Source: Bacillus spongiae (GTDB lineage Bacteria; Bacillota; Bacilli; Bacillales; Bacillaceae_K). Taken from it: a DNA stretch of 33,551 nucleotides. Positions 22,586-31,443 of this stretch are shown here, one piece after another; position 1 is the stretch's first letter; every line of letters begins with the position of its first letter. Under the pieces are notes generated by a model. That model made no database searches. It was not told the origin of the DNA and saw only the letters and a list, made by a program, of their open reading frames with translations. The stretch lies in contig NZ_JBBAXC010000029.1 of NCBI RefSeq assembly GCF_037120725.1, forward strand, positions 1 to 33,551, given 5' to 3'. Position numbers and translations under genes: made by a program.

Positions 22586-23711
22586 GGTTCTCATCGTAGG
22601 TGGAGGAATTATCGGCCATTCTATTGCCTATTCGTTATCAAAACGTGGCATTTCCGTATTGGTGTTGGAGAAAGGGCAGATTAACGAGAAATCCTCGAGT
22701 GCAGCCGCAGGAATGTTAGCCGTTCAAGCTGAAATGAAGAAGGGTGGACCACTTTTCGAGCTCGGAAGAAAGAGTAGAAATATGTTCCCCGCTTTGCAAG
22801 CTGAATTGAAGGAACGAACGAATATTGATATTCAACTCATACAGCATGGAATGCTAACGGTTGCTCGCACAAAAGAAGAGAAGGAAACGATACAAGGCAT
22901 GATCCCGTTTCAAAAAGCTGCCGGGGAAGAGGTTAGCTGGTTATCTCCTGATGAGGTGGTAGAGGTAGAGCCTTCTATCACGAGGAATACATTTGGCGGC
23001 ATGTACGCAGCAAAGGATGGCCAAGTTGAAGCCCCGAAATTATCAAAAGCTTTTGCAAAGGCTGCTTATTCGCTTGGGACGCATGTAAAAGAATATACAG
23101 AAGTAATCAATTTGATCACAGATAAAGGAAAGTGCGTTGGGGTAGAAACCGAATCAGAGCGCATTTATAGTGATAAAGTTATTCTTACGACAGGTGCTTG
23201 GACGAAACGACTTTTACAGACGACAGATTTTCCGTTGCATGTCTATCCAGTAAAAGGAGAATGCTTATCCGTCACAACGAAGGAGCCTCTTTTAGAAAAA
23301 ACGGTCTTCACGGATGGATGTTACATTGTCCCGAAAAGTAGTGGGCGATATATTATTGGCGCAACGATGATTCCGAATACCTTTGATGAACGAGTGAGCG
23401 TATCAGGTGTTTCCTCCTTGCTAGACCAAGCAATCGCGCTTATTCCTAAGTTGAAGAATGCCCACTGGGAGAAGGTTTGGTCAGGCATTCGTCCACAAAC
23501 AACAGATGGAAAGCCTTATATCGGAAACCACCCTTCACTTAAGGGACTCTTTGTAGCAAGTGGTCATTATCGTAATGGGATTTTATTAAGTCCCATTACC
23601 GGTGAAATAATGGCGGATATAATAGAAGGAAAAAACATTGATCAAAACGTCGAAGCATTATCTTTGCAACGACAGTTAAAGGAGGCTAGTGGAGTTGAAC
23701 CTACGTATTAA
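22569..23711 (+). CDS. thiO: Glycine oxidase ThiO
   Basis: 380 residues (B. subtilis ThiO 369). FAD-dependent enzyme of the DAO family that oxidises glycine to iminoacetate, the C-N unit for the thiazole ring. VLIVGGGIIGHSIAYSLSKR at residues 7-26 is the dinucleotide-binding motif; SSAAAGMLAVQAE contacts the flavin; near the end WSGIRPQTTDGKPYIG and ASGHYRNGILLSPITG are the typical FAD/active-site blocks with the substrate Arg. AAAGGAGGATACC before the ATG fixes the start inside tenI. Confidence 0.97.
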   Translation: MRKMYEVLIVGGGIIGHSIAYSLSKRGISVLVLEKGQINEKSSSAAAGMLAVQAEMKKGGPLFELGRKSRNMFPALQAELKERTNIDIQLIQHGMLTVARTKEEKETIQGMIPFQKAAGEEVSWLSPDEVVEVEPSITRNTFGGMYAAKDGQVEAPKLSKAFAKAAYSLGTHVKEYTEVINLITDKGKCVGVETESERIYSDKVILTTGAWTKRLLQTTDFPLHVYPVKGECLSVTTKEPLLEKTVFTDGCYIVPKSSGRYIIGATMIPNTFDERVSVSGVSSLLDQAIALIPKLKNAHWEKVWSGIRPQTTDGKPYIGNHPSLKGLFVASGHYRNGILLSPITGEIMADIIEGKNIDQNVEALSLQRQLKEASGVEPTY

Positions 23712-23898
23712 CGGTGAATCGATAACCGTTCCAAAGGATATTAAAAATGTCACAGCTTTATTAGCTCATTATGGCGTGGAAGACCAGATTATCATTGTCG
23801 AACATAATCATGAAATTATTGAAAAAGACAAACATCAAACAACAAATTTACAAGACGGGGACAACATCGAAATTGTCCATTTTGTAGGAGGCGGATGA
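23695..23898 (+). CDS. thiS: Sulfur carrier protein ThiS
   Basis: 67 residues from TTG at 23695, 9 bases after GGAGG; a GTG two codons earlier is too close to that site. It starts [10 protein letters not shown] and overlaps thiO by 17 bases. Ubiquitin-like beta-grasp fold ending in VGGG; the terminal Gly is adenylated by ThiF and loaded with sulfur as thiocarboxylate for ThiG. Confidence 0.95.
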   Translation: MNLRINGESITVPKDIKNVTALLAHYGVEDQIIIVEHNHEIIEKDKHQTTNLQDGDNIEIVHFVGGG

Positions 23899-24668
23899 AA
23901 ATGTTAAAAATCGGATCACATTCATTTCAGTCGAGATTATTATTAGGTACAGGGAAATATCCAAGTTTTGAGATTCAAAAGGAAGCTGTAGCGGTTTCTG
24001 AAGCAGAGATTCTTACATTTTCTGTGAGAAGAATGAATATTTTTGATCAAAGTCAACCAAATTTTTTGGAGCAATTGGATGTTCAACAGTATACGCTCTT
24101 ACCAAATACAGCAGGAGCCAAAACAGCTGAAGAAGCGGTTCGTATCGCTAAGCTTGCGAAGGCTTCTGGATTATGTGATATGGTAAAAGTAGAGGTCATT
24201 GGGGACTTTACGACCTTATTACCAGATCCAATTGAAACGTTAAAGGCTTGTGAAATGTTATTAGAAGATGGTTTTATCGTTTTACCTTATATTTCCGATG
24301 ATGTTATCTTAGCCAAACGCCTACAAGAGCTTGGCGTTCACGCAGTCATGCCAGGTGCCTCACCGATTGGATCTGGACAAGGAATTATCAATCCATTGAA
24401 TTTAAGCTTTATCATTGAGCAAGCGAACGTTCCTGTCATCGTAGATGCTGGGATCGGTTCGCCAGCTGATGCAGCGTATGCAATGGAACTAGGAGCGGAT
24501 GGTGTTCTATTAAATACGGCGGTTTCAGCTGCAGAGAACCCTGTCAATATGGCAAAGGCAATGAAATTAGCAATTGAAGCAGGGCGACTAGGTTTTGAAG
24601 CGGGACGTATGCCGAAAAAACGTTATGCAACAGCAAGTAGCCCAATGGAAGGAATGAGCACTATTTGA
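23895..24668 (+). CDS. thiG: Thiazole synthase ThiG
   Basis: 257 residues from the ATG that overlaps the thiS stop (a second ATG two codons on is also possible). TIM barrel that joins deoxyxylulose phosphate, iminoacetate and the ThiS thiocarboxylate. [10 protein letters not shown] near residue 98 carries the Schiff-base Lys; [15 protein letters not shown] and [16 protein letters not shown] are the strongest family blocks; [12 protein letters not shown] and [10 protein letters not shown] form the phosphate site. GGAGGCGG serves as ribosome binding site. Confidence 0.97.
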   Translation: MKMLKIGSHSFQSRLLLGTGKYPSFEIQKEAVAVSEAEILTFSVRRMNIFDQSQPNFLEQLDVQQYTLLPNTAGAKTAEEAVRIAKLAKASGLCDMVKVEVIGDFTTLLPDPIETLKACEMLLEDGFIVLPYISDDVILAKRLQELGVHAVMPGASPIGSGQGIINPLNLSFIIEQANVPVIVDAGIGSPADAAYAMELGADGVLLNTAVSAAENPVNMAKAMKLAIEAGRLGFEAGRMPKKRYATASSPMEGMSTI

Positions 24669-25684
24669 CCGATCGCTATTCAAGACAACAATTATTTGCT
24701 CCTATCGGAGTAGAGGGGCAACAAACGTTAGCTAAAAAGCATGTGTTAATACTAGGGGCAGGAGCATTAGGGAGTGGAAGTGCGGAAGCAATCGTAAGAG
24801 CTGGGATCGGCAAGCTGACAATTATCGATCGTGATTACGTCGAGTGGAGCAACCTTCAGAGGCAACAGCTCTATACGGAAAGAGACGCAAAGGACAGACT
24901 TCCTAAAGCGATTGCTGCTAAAAGTCGACTTCAGCAAATAAATTCTGATGTCACAATTGAAGCGATAGTAGCCGATGCAACAGCAGTTGAGTTGGAGCAG
25001 CTTATCCATGATGTTGACTTGATCTTAGATGCAACCGATAATTTTGATACAAGACTCGTTTTAAATGATTTATCCCATAAGTACAATATCCCATGGGTGT
25101 ATGGTGCGTGTGTAGGGAGTTATGGCATTAGTTATACGATCCTACCTGGGAAGACACCGTGTTTACATTGTTTACTTGAGAAGGTTCCGATGGGAGGAAT
25201 CACTTGTGATACGGCAGGAATTATCAGTCCGGCCGTTGGCATGGTCGTTGCCTATCAAGTAGCGGAAGCACTCAAAATTCTTGTTGAAGATGAAGAACAT
25301 CTTCGGCAAAAACTCGTCACGTTTGATTTATGGTCTAACCAATCAACGGCTATTTCAGTAGGTAAACTAAAACGGAAAGACTGTTTATCTTGCGGAGAGA
25401 ACAGAGAATATCCATTCTTGTCGTACGAAAATCAAGTGAAATCGACTGTATTATGTGGAAGAAATACGGTTCAAATTCGTCCACAAGCAGGTGTGAATCG
25501 AAATTTAGATCAGTTAGCAGATAGACTCGCAGCAACGGCGGGAAAAATTGAACGAAACCCTTATTTACTCTCATATGAAGTAGATTCCTATCGCCTTGTT
25601 TTCTTTAAGGATGGGCGTGCGCTCATTCATGGAACGAGCGATTTAACAGAAGCAAAGAAAGTGTATCATCGTTATATAGGTTAA
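24665..25684 (+). CDS. thiF: ThiS adenylyltransferase ThiF
   Basis: 339 residues (B. subtilis 336), TTG start overlapping the thiG stop by 4 bases. E1-like fold: [20 protein letters not shown] is the ATP-binding loop, NLQRQQLY carries the Arg finger, [15 protein letters not shown] the Mg site. Two CxxC pairs (PCLHC, CLSCG) should bind zinc, and [13 protein letters not shown] has the family's crossover-loop Cys. It activates the ThiS C-terminus. The last about 85 residues after CLSCG are an extension as in Bacillus ThiF. In B. subtilis thiD follows; here a terminator does. Confidence 0.96.
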   Translation: MTDRYSRQQLFAPIGVEGQQTLAKKHVLILGAGALGSGSAEAIVRAGIGKLTIIDRDYVEWSNLQRQQLYTERDAKDRLPKAIAAKSRLQQINSDVTIEAIVADATAVELEQLIHDVDLILDATDNFDTRLVLNDLSHKYNIPWVYGACVGSYGISYTILPGKTPCLHCLLEKVPMGGITCDTAGIISPAVGMVVAYQVAEALKILVEDEEHLRQKLVTFDLWSNQSTAISVGKLKRKDCLSCGENREYPFLSYENQVKSTVLCGRNTVQIRPQAGVNRNLDQLADRLAATAGKIERNPYLLSYEVDSYRLVFFKDGRALIHGTSDLTEAKKVYHRYIG

Positions 25685-25722
25685 AAATCGTGCCTTCCCT
25701 AGCGGGTTGGCACGATTTTTAA
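25683..25722 (+). terminator. Terminator of the thiazole operon
   Basis: AAAAATCGTGCC/GGCACGATTTTT, perfect 12-bp stem, overlapping the thiF stop codon. Confidence 0.93.
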
Positions 25723-25800
25723 TTGAAATCAAATGCATGCAGGATGTAGAGGATGTTTGCAGAATAATCATTTTATAGCAAAAAAAGGAGGATATTCCAA

Positions 25801-26601
25801 ATGAAGCAAGAACTAATGAGTAAAATGAACGAAGCAAGTTGGAATCAATCTGCCTACGAAGCTTGGGTTCATCGGCATGGCCGCCCACAGGAGTATGCTC
25901 AAATACTAAAGAAAAATCCACGAAAGGCTGTTCAGGATTACTTAAAGTATATTCAAAAGGTAGAAGGGAAGAAGATTGCAAATCTGCTAGGGTCAAAAGG
26001 AAATAAAGCGGTATCCTTTGCTTTATTGGGTGCGGATGTAACTGTTGTTGATATATCTAAATCAAACCGAAACTATGCTGTTGAATTAGCCAAGCATGCA
26101 GAGGTTGACCTTGAATACATCGTGTCAGACGTACTAACCATCCCTAGGGATCAGCAGTTGGTTAATTTCGACTATGTGCTGTTAGAGTTAGGTGTTTTAC
26201 ACTATTTTGTTGAACTGCAGCCGTTGTTCCAATTCGTTTGCAACGCTCTAAAAGAAGGAGGCACATTCATTTTACGAGATTACCACCCTATGGTGTCAAA
26301 ATTAATGCGGGTAGAAGAAAATAAAATGGTCGCAAGTGGGAATTATTTTGAATCAAATATTGTAGACGAAAAGGTTGCGTACCATTTTCTCCTATCAGAA
26401 GACGAAGGCGCGTTATTAGAGAAACAGGTGAAGCTGAGGAGGTGGACATTAGGTGAAGTTGTGACAGAACTATCCAAAGCAGGAATGAAAATAGAGCTTT
26501 TAGAAGAGGAATCTGGCAATAGGTGGGCGCTTCCTGTCCATTCACCAGAAGGGGCGGAGAATCAACTTCCTGCACTTTATACGTTAATTGCACAAAAATA
26601 G
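25801..26601 (+). CDS. Class I SAM-dependent methyltransferase
   Basis: 266 residues. IANLLGSKGNKAVSFALLGA (about 60-79) is a variant SAM-binding loop, VTVVDISKSNRNYA the acidic motif II, YIVSDVLTIPR motif III and DYVLLELGVLHYF motif IV. The N-terminal WNQSAYEAWVHRHGRPQEYA is helical and typical of Bacillus methyltransferases in this subgroup. Substrate unknown. AAAAGGAGG 10 bases before the ATG. Independent of the thi operon (terminator between). Confidence 0.85.
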   Translation: MKQELMSKMNEASWNQSAYEAWVHRHGRPQEYAQILKKNPRKAVQDYLKYIQKVEGKKIANLLGSKGNKAVSFALLGADVTVVDISKSNRNYAVELAKHAEVDLEYIVSDVLTIPRDQQLVNFDYVLLELGVLHYFVELQPLFQFVCNALKEGGTFILRDYHPMVSKLMRVEENKMVASGNYFESNIVDEKVAYHFLLSEDEGALLEKQVKLRRWTLGEVVTELSKAGMKIELLEEESGNRWALPVHSPEGAENQLPALYTLIAQK

Positions 26602-26646
26602 CATTCAACACAGGATTTTCGAGCAAGTAATAACATTCTTCCATTG

Positions 26647-26799
26647 ATGAAGTATAAAGGAATTATTCGTTTATCCGTTTATGAGCTCGATGAACGGATG
26701 GAAGTAGTAGAGAGTGGAGTGGAGGTTATTTCGAGCACGTATCACCGTCATATTTGGAAACAAATCATAATTTCAAAGATTTCTATATATATTCAATAA
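26647..26799 (+). CDS. Possible 50-aa protein or remnant
   Basis: ATG at 26647 opens a frame with protein-like content (YKGIIRLSVYELDERMEVVE, then VISSTYHRHIWKQ) to a TAA at 26797. No ribosome binding site. It may be a piece of a lost gene between the methyltransferase and the next enzyme. Confidence 0.25.
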   Translation: MKYKGIIRLSVYELDERMEVVESGVEVISSTYHRHIWKQIIISKISIYIQ

Positions 26800-26829
26800 G
26801 TAGAGAGCTATGAATAGAGGGGGATAAGA

Positions 26830-27663
26830 ATGACTGTAAAAGTGACAGTTCTATCAGAGAATACCGTTTTTGGGAATTTGGGGGCTATTGCAGAACATGG
26901 ATGGTCTGTATTTATAGAAACGGATCATGGAAACTATCTATTTGATACAGGTCAAGGGAAGGCATTGCTCAATAACGCAAGTGTATTAAAAAAGGATTTA
27001 TCCACGATCAAAGGAATTATTTTAAGCCATCATCATATTGACCATACTGGGGGATTGATGGATGCTGTTAAGGCAGTAGCTTCAAAAGAAATTGATGTGT
27101 ATTGCCATCCTGATATTTTTAAAGATGGCTATCTCACTCGATCAGACTATCAACATATAGGAGTTCCTTTTTCAAAGGCTGCACTTGAGAGTAATGGAGC
27201 AAATTTTACGTACAACACAGCATTTACGGAGATTGCGCCTACTATTTACTTATCGGGTGAAGTTCCACGGTTAACGGATTTTGAATTTGGCGATACCGAC
27301 ATTGTCGTAAAATCGAATGAAGGATATATAAAAGATGAGGTGATGGATGATCAATCTATTATTATTAAAACCCCTAAAGGTTTATTCGTCATATTAGGGT
27401 GCTCTCATGCGGGGATTATTAACATTCTCAACTATGCTATGAAAATGACGGGAGAAGAGAGAATACATACCGTGATAGGAGGCACTCATTTATGGACGGT
27501 AAGTGAGGATCAAAAGGAAAGAAGCATAAAGGGATTGAAAGAATTCGAATTAGAACGATTAGGAGTTTCACATTGTACGGGCTTTGAAGTAAGCATGAGA
27601 CTGGCACGTGAATTTGGTGATAAATTCTTTCATTGTAATGTAGGTACGGTTGTTTCGGTATAA
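26830..27663 (+). CDS. Metallo-beta-lactamase-fold hydrolase (COG1237 type)
   Basis: 277 residues. YLFDTGQGKALLNNA, then ILSHHHIDHTGG (HxHxDH metal site, about residues 65-70), then LGCSHAGIINIL and VIGGTHLW supply the further metal His residues. This layout is the subgroup often annotated as dihydropterin-ribofuranosylaminobenzene phosphate synthase-like, a name taken from archaeal methanopterin synthesis that is unlikely to describe a Bacillus enzyme. GAGGGGGAT before the ATG. The C-terminus has HCTGFE and FFHCNVGTVV. Cytosolic, single gene. Confidence 0.88.
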   Translation: MTVKVTVLSENTVFGNLGAIAEHGWSVFIETDHGNYLFDTGQGKALLNNASVLKKDLSTIKGIILSHHHIDHTGGLMDAVKAVASKEIDVYCHPDIFKDGYLTRSDYQHIGVPFSKAALESNGANFTYNTAFTEIAPTIYLSGEVPRLTDFEFGDTDIVVKSNEGYIKDEVMDDQSIIIKTPKGLFVILGCSHAGIINILNYAMKMTGEERIHTVIGGTHLWTVSEDQKERSIKGLKEFELERLGVSHCTGFEVSMRLAREFGDKFFHCNVGTVVSV

Positions 27664-27789
27664 TCTTAGAGTTTTTTGTGCGAGGTTTTTGACCAATAAT
27701 GAAATAATAGGAGAGTATTAGAGTTCCAAACGGTGACGTTAAATATACTGAATCAACTCCATCACTCTAAATAGTTTGTAGCCTAAAAT

Positions 27790-27818
27790 AAAAAAGAAAC
27801 CTAGGTTTCTTTTTTTAT
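27790..27818. terminator. Bidirectional terminator
   Basis: AAAAAGAAACCTAGGTTTCT palindrome with A and T runs on the two sides, between convergent genes. Confidence 0.8.
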
Positions 27819-27966
27819 TTGTCCATTTTATTAGAGTTCAATCATACTTCATTTTCAGGTGATTTTTTACTTTTAAGATGAATCAACCCGTACCATTGTA
27901 GGGAGAATACCGGCCTTATTATAATCCGTTCATATCCCGAACAAATTTCCCTTCAGGCGTTTTACG

Positions 27967-29193
27967 TCAACTTGTTTTTTGGTTTCTATCTGTAAGGAAA
28001 TGGATTTCTGATTTCGATAAAGAAGAAAAGAAATAATACAATCCTGGTAAAATAATTGCCATGCCAACAAGCAAATATAGTTGACGTGTACTTAGTTCTA
28101 GAAAGGATGAGGAAGCAAATAATATTCCTAGTGGCATGGTCACCCGAAGGAAAAGTAATCGAACTGAACTTAGTTGTGTCAAACGATCTCTAGGAGCCTC
28201 CCGTTGAAAAATTCCCGCACTTTGAGCATTGAATAAAGGGAATAACATGCCTCCAAACAATTCACATAACCAGGCAAAAGGAATTGACTGAACAAGAAAC
28301 AAGAGTACAAATGAAAGGCCACCTCCGATTAAGCCTAGGTACATTGTTTGATAGGTTTTTGGTACCCTTGTAAGTAGGACCATACCAAGAGCATATCCAA
28401 CAGGGAAAGCCCCAGAAAAAATGGCATATTCCCAAGGTTGACCATTAAGGTCTCCACGTATAAAGGGAACACTTAAAACCAATGTTGCTCCCACTGCAAA
28501 CTGTACGGTTGAAGAAAGAATAGTGAGTCGTAAAAGATGTGGATATTTAAAAAGAGTTCGATAGCCTTCCTTCAGTTCTGCCCACCAAAATTTCTTTGTC
28601 CAAGTTGCTACTTTTTCCGTGCTTGATTGGGGGAGTCGTGACAATGCAAGATAACTGGCAAGGAACATGGCGGATGAAAAAGCATATATGAAATGCATTG
28701 GACTTATTAACAGGAATAAGGACGTTGCACCTGGTGCAATAAAACTCATCAATCGAATCGTTCCATCAAGTAAGCCATTCGCATCTATCAGTTCTTCCTC
28801 ATTACAAATTTCCGGTAGAAGTGAAAAAGATAGACTAGCGTAAATAGGCTGCATTAAACCTAATAAGCATTGTAAAACAATTAACCCTAATATAATTCCT
28901 AAATCGGAACCAATAATATAACCAACTAATGGAAGTAGATAGGCACTTGCTCGAATTAATTGTATGTTTTTAAGCATTTTTTCCTTTACAACATGGTTTA
29001 GAAAGGGAGCACTAACGCCCTGCAAAACTAAAGAAGGAATAAAATAAACAAGCCAAAGTGCTCCCATCCATTCCTTTGATCCCGTTAATTCAAAAAGCAA
29101 CAATCCATTAATGATTCCCCCAGCTGCTCCACCAAATTCAGAAATGATTTCACCTGTCCAAAGTGCTTTAAATGATTTAGAGAATCTTTTCAT
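27967..29193 (-). CDS. MFS transporter, efflux-type
   Basis: 408 residues with about 11-12 hydrophobic helices, usual for the 12-helix MFS_3/macrolide-efflux-like group. MKRFSKSFKALWTGEIISEF at the start and SVRLLFLRVTMPLGILFA near the end fit that group. The cytoplasmic 2-3 loop (NHVVKEKMLKNIQL) is a weak form of motif A. The start overlaps the regulator stop (ATGA), with GGAG 8 bases upstream. Paired with an ArsR-type regulator, so drug or metabolite export is likely; the substrate cannot be told. Confidence 0.88.
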   Translation of the reverse strand: MKRFSKSFKALWTGEIISEFGGAAGGIINGLLLFELTGSKEWMGALWLVYFIPSLVLQGVSAPFLNHVVKEKMLKNIQLIRASAYLLPLVGYIIGSDLGIILGLIVLQCLLGLMQPIYASLSFSLLPEICNEEELIDANGLLDGTIRLMSFIAPGATSLFLLISPMHFIYAFSSAMFLASYLALSRLPQSSTEKVATWTKKFWWAELKEGYRTLFKYPHLLRLTILSSTVQFAVGATLVLSVPFIRGDLNGQPWEYAIFSGAFPVGYALGMVLLTRVPKTYQTMYLGLIGGGLSFVLLFLVQSIPFAWLCELFGGMLFPLFNAQSAGIFQREAPRDRLTQLSSVRLLFLRVTMPLGILFASSSFLELSTRQLYLLVGMAIILPGLYYFFSSLSKSEIHFLTDRNQKTS

Positions 29194-30233
29194 ATCTTCA
29201 CTCCAAGATAGTTCGTTAGCCTGTCAGAGAATGAATGAACTTGGCGTAGGTTCACTGAATAAACCCCTTTCTCAACCTGAATAAACTTTGCAGCTTTTAA
29301 TAATGAGAGCTGATGATGAAGTGTAGTTTTAGAAATATTAAACATTAGGCTCAAATCTTGAAGTGATAAAGGTCCCTTTAATAATTGATAAAGCAATTTT
29401 AATCGAAGCTCATCCCCAAGTGCTTTATGACCACGAACCAATTCCGTTGAAGGCACACCGGGAGCTACTAAATACTCTTCCTTTATAGGATAAAAAAAGA
29501 GCTTCGTGTCAGGTGTTCGCTTTTCTAGTAACCATGGTCGGTATGATACATGTGGAATCATTTTGACGGTCCAAACAGATGGTTCAGGGAGATAGTTAAC
29601 TCCACCCGTGACTTTCTCAATTTCTTCAATTGGTTTTGTTTTATCCAATACACTGTTTTGTTTTTGTTCAAATGTAAGAGCTTGAGTCCACTTTTCCCAG
29701 TCTTGCTGTTGACTTATCCAGTTGTAGTATTCTTTTATGACACTGTTGAAGAGGTCACATATTCTTTGATAGGAAAAATGACCAAGATTACGGATATATC
29801 CTCCTAGAAACTCGTGGTTTTCAAAATATGTAGAGTATTTTTCAAATGATTGACTTTGATCATGTTGATAGGCTGTTTCTTTCCTAATTGGCTCGATTTC
29901 TCTGCTTTTATAGGGTAGTAGTGTTTCATAAAATGAATCAACTGACAGATTTGTCAGTCCGTTCGAAAATTCTTGAACGGATGAAGCCGAAAGTTTGTTT
30001 TGAAGCATAATTAACCCATACCAAAAATTAGTTTCTGTTATTTCTTTTAGATGCTCTACTAAAGTAGGAGACATGGAGTCCTTGTTTAATGACCATTCTT
30101 GATCCATATCAAAGGTGTGTCTTAATTGTTCATGCGTATACCCTGCAATGCCAAGAACCACCTCCCAAATCGGCATCCATTCTACTTTCAAGGTTATCGT
30201 TTCAGTTGTGTCGGGGGAAGAAAATGATTTCAA
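29190..30233 (-). CDS. Long ArsR-type winged-helix transcription regulator
   Basis: 347 residues. The DNA-binding domain is C-terminal, about residues 260-335: HKALGDELRLKLLYQLLKGP, then LSLQDLSLMFNISKTTLHHQ, LSLLKAAKFIQVEKGVYSVN, a standard ArsR helix-turn-helix plus wing. The first 250 residues carry no metal site that I recognise and are probably a ligand or dimer domain (DUF5937-like arrangement). TTG start at 30233 with GGAGG 8 bases upstream. First gene of the operon with the MFS exporter; an inverted repeat upstream suggests autorepression. Confidence 0.85.
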   Translation of the reverse strand: MKSFSSPDTTETITLKVEWMPIWEVVLGIAGYTHEQLRHTFDMDQEWSLNKDSMSPTLVEHLKEITETNFWYGLIMLQNKLSASSVQEFSNGLTNLSVDSFYETLLPYKSREIEPIRKETAYQHDQSQSFEKYSTYFENHEFLGGYIRNLGHFSYQRICDLFNSVIKEYYNWISQQQDWEKWTQALTFEQKQNSVLDKTKPIEEIEKVTGGVNYLPEPSVWTVKMIPHVSYRPWLLEKRTPDTKLFFYPIKEEYLVAPGVPSTELVRGHKALGDELRLKLLYQLLKGPLSLQDLSLMFNISKTTLHHQLSLLKAAKFIQVEKGVYSVNLRQVHSFSDRLTNYLGVKI

Positions 30234-30266
30234 ATGTAGAACCTCCTCTAAATATAGTACGTTATC

Positions 30267-30309
30267 AATTCTAATATATTCGAATTAATTATTCAATATT
30301 ATTAGAATT
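30267..30309. promoter_or_regulatory. Inverted-repeat operator upstream of the ArsR/MFS operon
   Basis: AATTCTAATA (30267-30276) and TATTAGAATT (30300-30309) are perfect 10-bp arms with a 23-bp spacer, just upstream of a possible -10 (TACTAT on the minus strand, 30254-30259). Likely binding site for the regulator. Confidence 0.6.
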
Positions 30310-30548
30310 ATTATAGAAGGGAATATATTTGATCCTACTTACTATGCTGCATAAATCAGAATTACATAAAGACTTTTACTTTTTTTTGGTACGTTTGTCC
30401 TTTAGTTCTGTTTTTTAATATGACTGAAAAGGGAATAGGAAGGACCTATTGAGTACATTAGATTAGAGGTTTAGCATTTGATAGGCTAGTTAAGAAAGGG
30501 ATGATCACTAGTTGTAAGAAATTAAGTTTAGAACTGAAAAAGAGCAAT
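30310..30548. other. Gap without gene
   Basis: AT-rich, nothing that I can support on either strand. Confidence 0.4.
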
Positions 30549-30574
30549 AAAAAAGACCACTTCATTGTGGTCTT
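30549..30574 (-). terminator. Terminator for the minus-strand small gene
   Basis: AAGACCAC/GTGGTCTT (30553-30560, 30567-30574) with the T run on the minus-strand side. Confidence 0.75.
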
Positions 30575-30653
30575 CGACAGGTACATCTTTATGAGGGGAT
30601 GGTACCGTTCAACTTTCTAATCATGCGTTCTAATTGGATGGTACCAGGAGTAA

Positions 30654-30839
30654 TTAAAGCTTGCTTACTTTTTTGGTCTTATGGAACTGATGAAAAAATG
30701 TTAGCTCAAAAAGTAGAAAACCGATAAATAAGCTTGCTAAAAGTGGATGCGAAGAACCGATCATATGGGTAATTAAAAATGATAAAACAAACGTAATTAG
30801 ACCAACGAAAAGTGCAGAGCGAATCATTTTAGGGTTCAT
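30654..30839 (-). CDS. Small two-helix membrane protein
   Basis: 61 residues. Helices at about 8-26 (ALFVGLITFVLSFLITHMI) and 30-46 (HPLLASLFIGFLLFELTFF), basic tail HKTKKVSKL. AAAAGGAGTA 6 bases before the ATG. Own terminator downstream. Family not recognised; length and shape are common for Bacillus membrane proteins of unknown role. Confidence 0.7.
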   Translation of the reverse strand: MNPKMIRSALFVGLITFVLSFLITHMIGSSHPLLASLFIGFLLFELTFFHQFHKTKKVSKL

Positions 30840-30991
30840 TGTTATTACTCCTTTTCCAATTAACTACGGATTTATCGTTTTACACATTCTAGAATATATG
30901 TCCATTACGGAAAGGGTGGATTGACCTCGACTTGAGAAAAGATGGAATGAGTATGGGTGGAAGTTAATGGGCTTATTTCGTTGATAAACTC

Positions 30992-31129
30992 TTACGCCTT
31001 TAAAAAGCTCTTAAAATGAAGCTTCAATATAGAGCAAGCATTTCTAGCTACCAGGTAGAAAATTGGAACATTTGGAAGCTGTTGAATAATTTTCTTAAAG
31101 GCTTTGTCGTTTCCGTTTCGAACGGTCAC
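30992..31129 (-). CDS. Possible 45-aa protein
   Basis: GTG at 31129 with GGAG 10 bases upstream, reading MTVRNGNDKAFKKIIQQLPN, then VPIFYLVARNACSILKLHF and KSFLKA, stop TAA. Amphipathic and basic at the end; it could associate with membranes. The phase stays open two codons upstream of a stop, so it is complete if real. Not long enough for certainty. Confidence 0.35.
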   Translation of the reverse strand: MTVRNGNDKAFKKIIQQLPNVPIFYLVARNACSILKLHFKSFLKA

Positions 31130-31252
31130 TTCTATTATACTCCATATCGGACGCTATAACTTTTCACAATTTACCATAGGTTATATGCCGAATGACTCCA
31201 TTTGACGTAAACGCTCGGTGGTGGAGGGTATTGTGTTGGGTTTTTTAACGCT

Positions 31253-31423
31253 TTAATTGTCCCTATTGAAAATTCTTCTAAAAAAGAGAGAAAAAAACAT
31301 AAGCGATAAAAACACTACCAAAGCACGAACCAACCTATCATCAATGGTAATATATATAAGTAGAGCGGCAGCTAAGGCAACTATTACAACTATTAGCAGC
31401 TCAAAAAAGTTTCCTTTTTTCAT
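31253..31423 (-). CDS. Small two-helix membrane protein, second gene of a broken pair
   Basis: 56 residues from the ATG at 31423; an in-phase ATG 8 codons earlier would include the ribosome binding site AGAAAGGATGAG. Helices at about 6-25 (FFELLIVVIVALAAALLIYI) and 31-46 (VRALVVFLSLMFFSLFF), then RRIFNRDN. Lies 20 bases after the stop of a pseudogene on the same strand and probably shares its promoter at 32075-32102. Confidence 0.65.
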   Translation of the reverse strand: MKKGNFFELLIVVIVALAAALLIYITIDDRLVRALVVFLSLMFFSLFFRRIFNRDN

Positions 31424-31443
31424 ATTCTCATCCTTTCTAGGGT

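Noticed and set aside
23689-23694. GTG at 23689 as thiS start
   Set aside because: Only 3 bases from GGAGG; the TTG at 23695 is correctly spaced and gives the usual MNL N-terminus.
26288-26644. Minus-strand frame of 118 codons antisense to the methyltransferase
   Set aside because: Antisense to an intact, motif-bearing gene, with no ribosome binding site.
29550-29807. Plus-strand frame of 85 codons inside the ArsR-type regulator
   Set aside because: Lies wholly antisense to a well-supported gene, with no ribosome binding site or protein-like motif.
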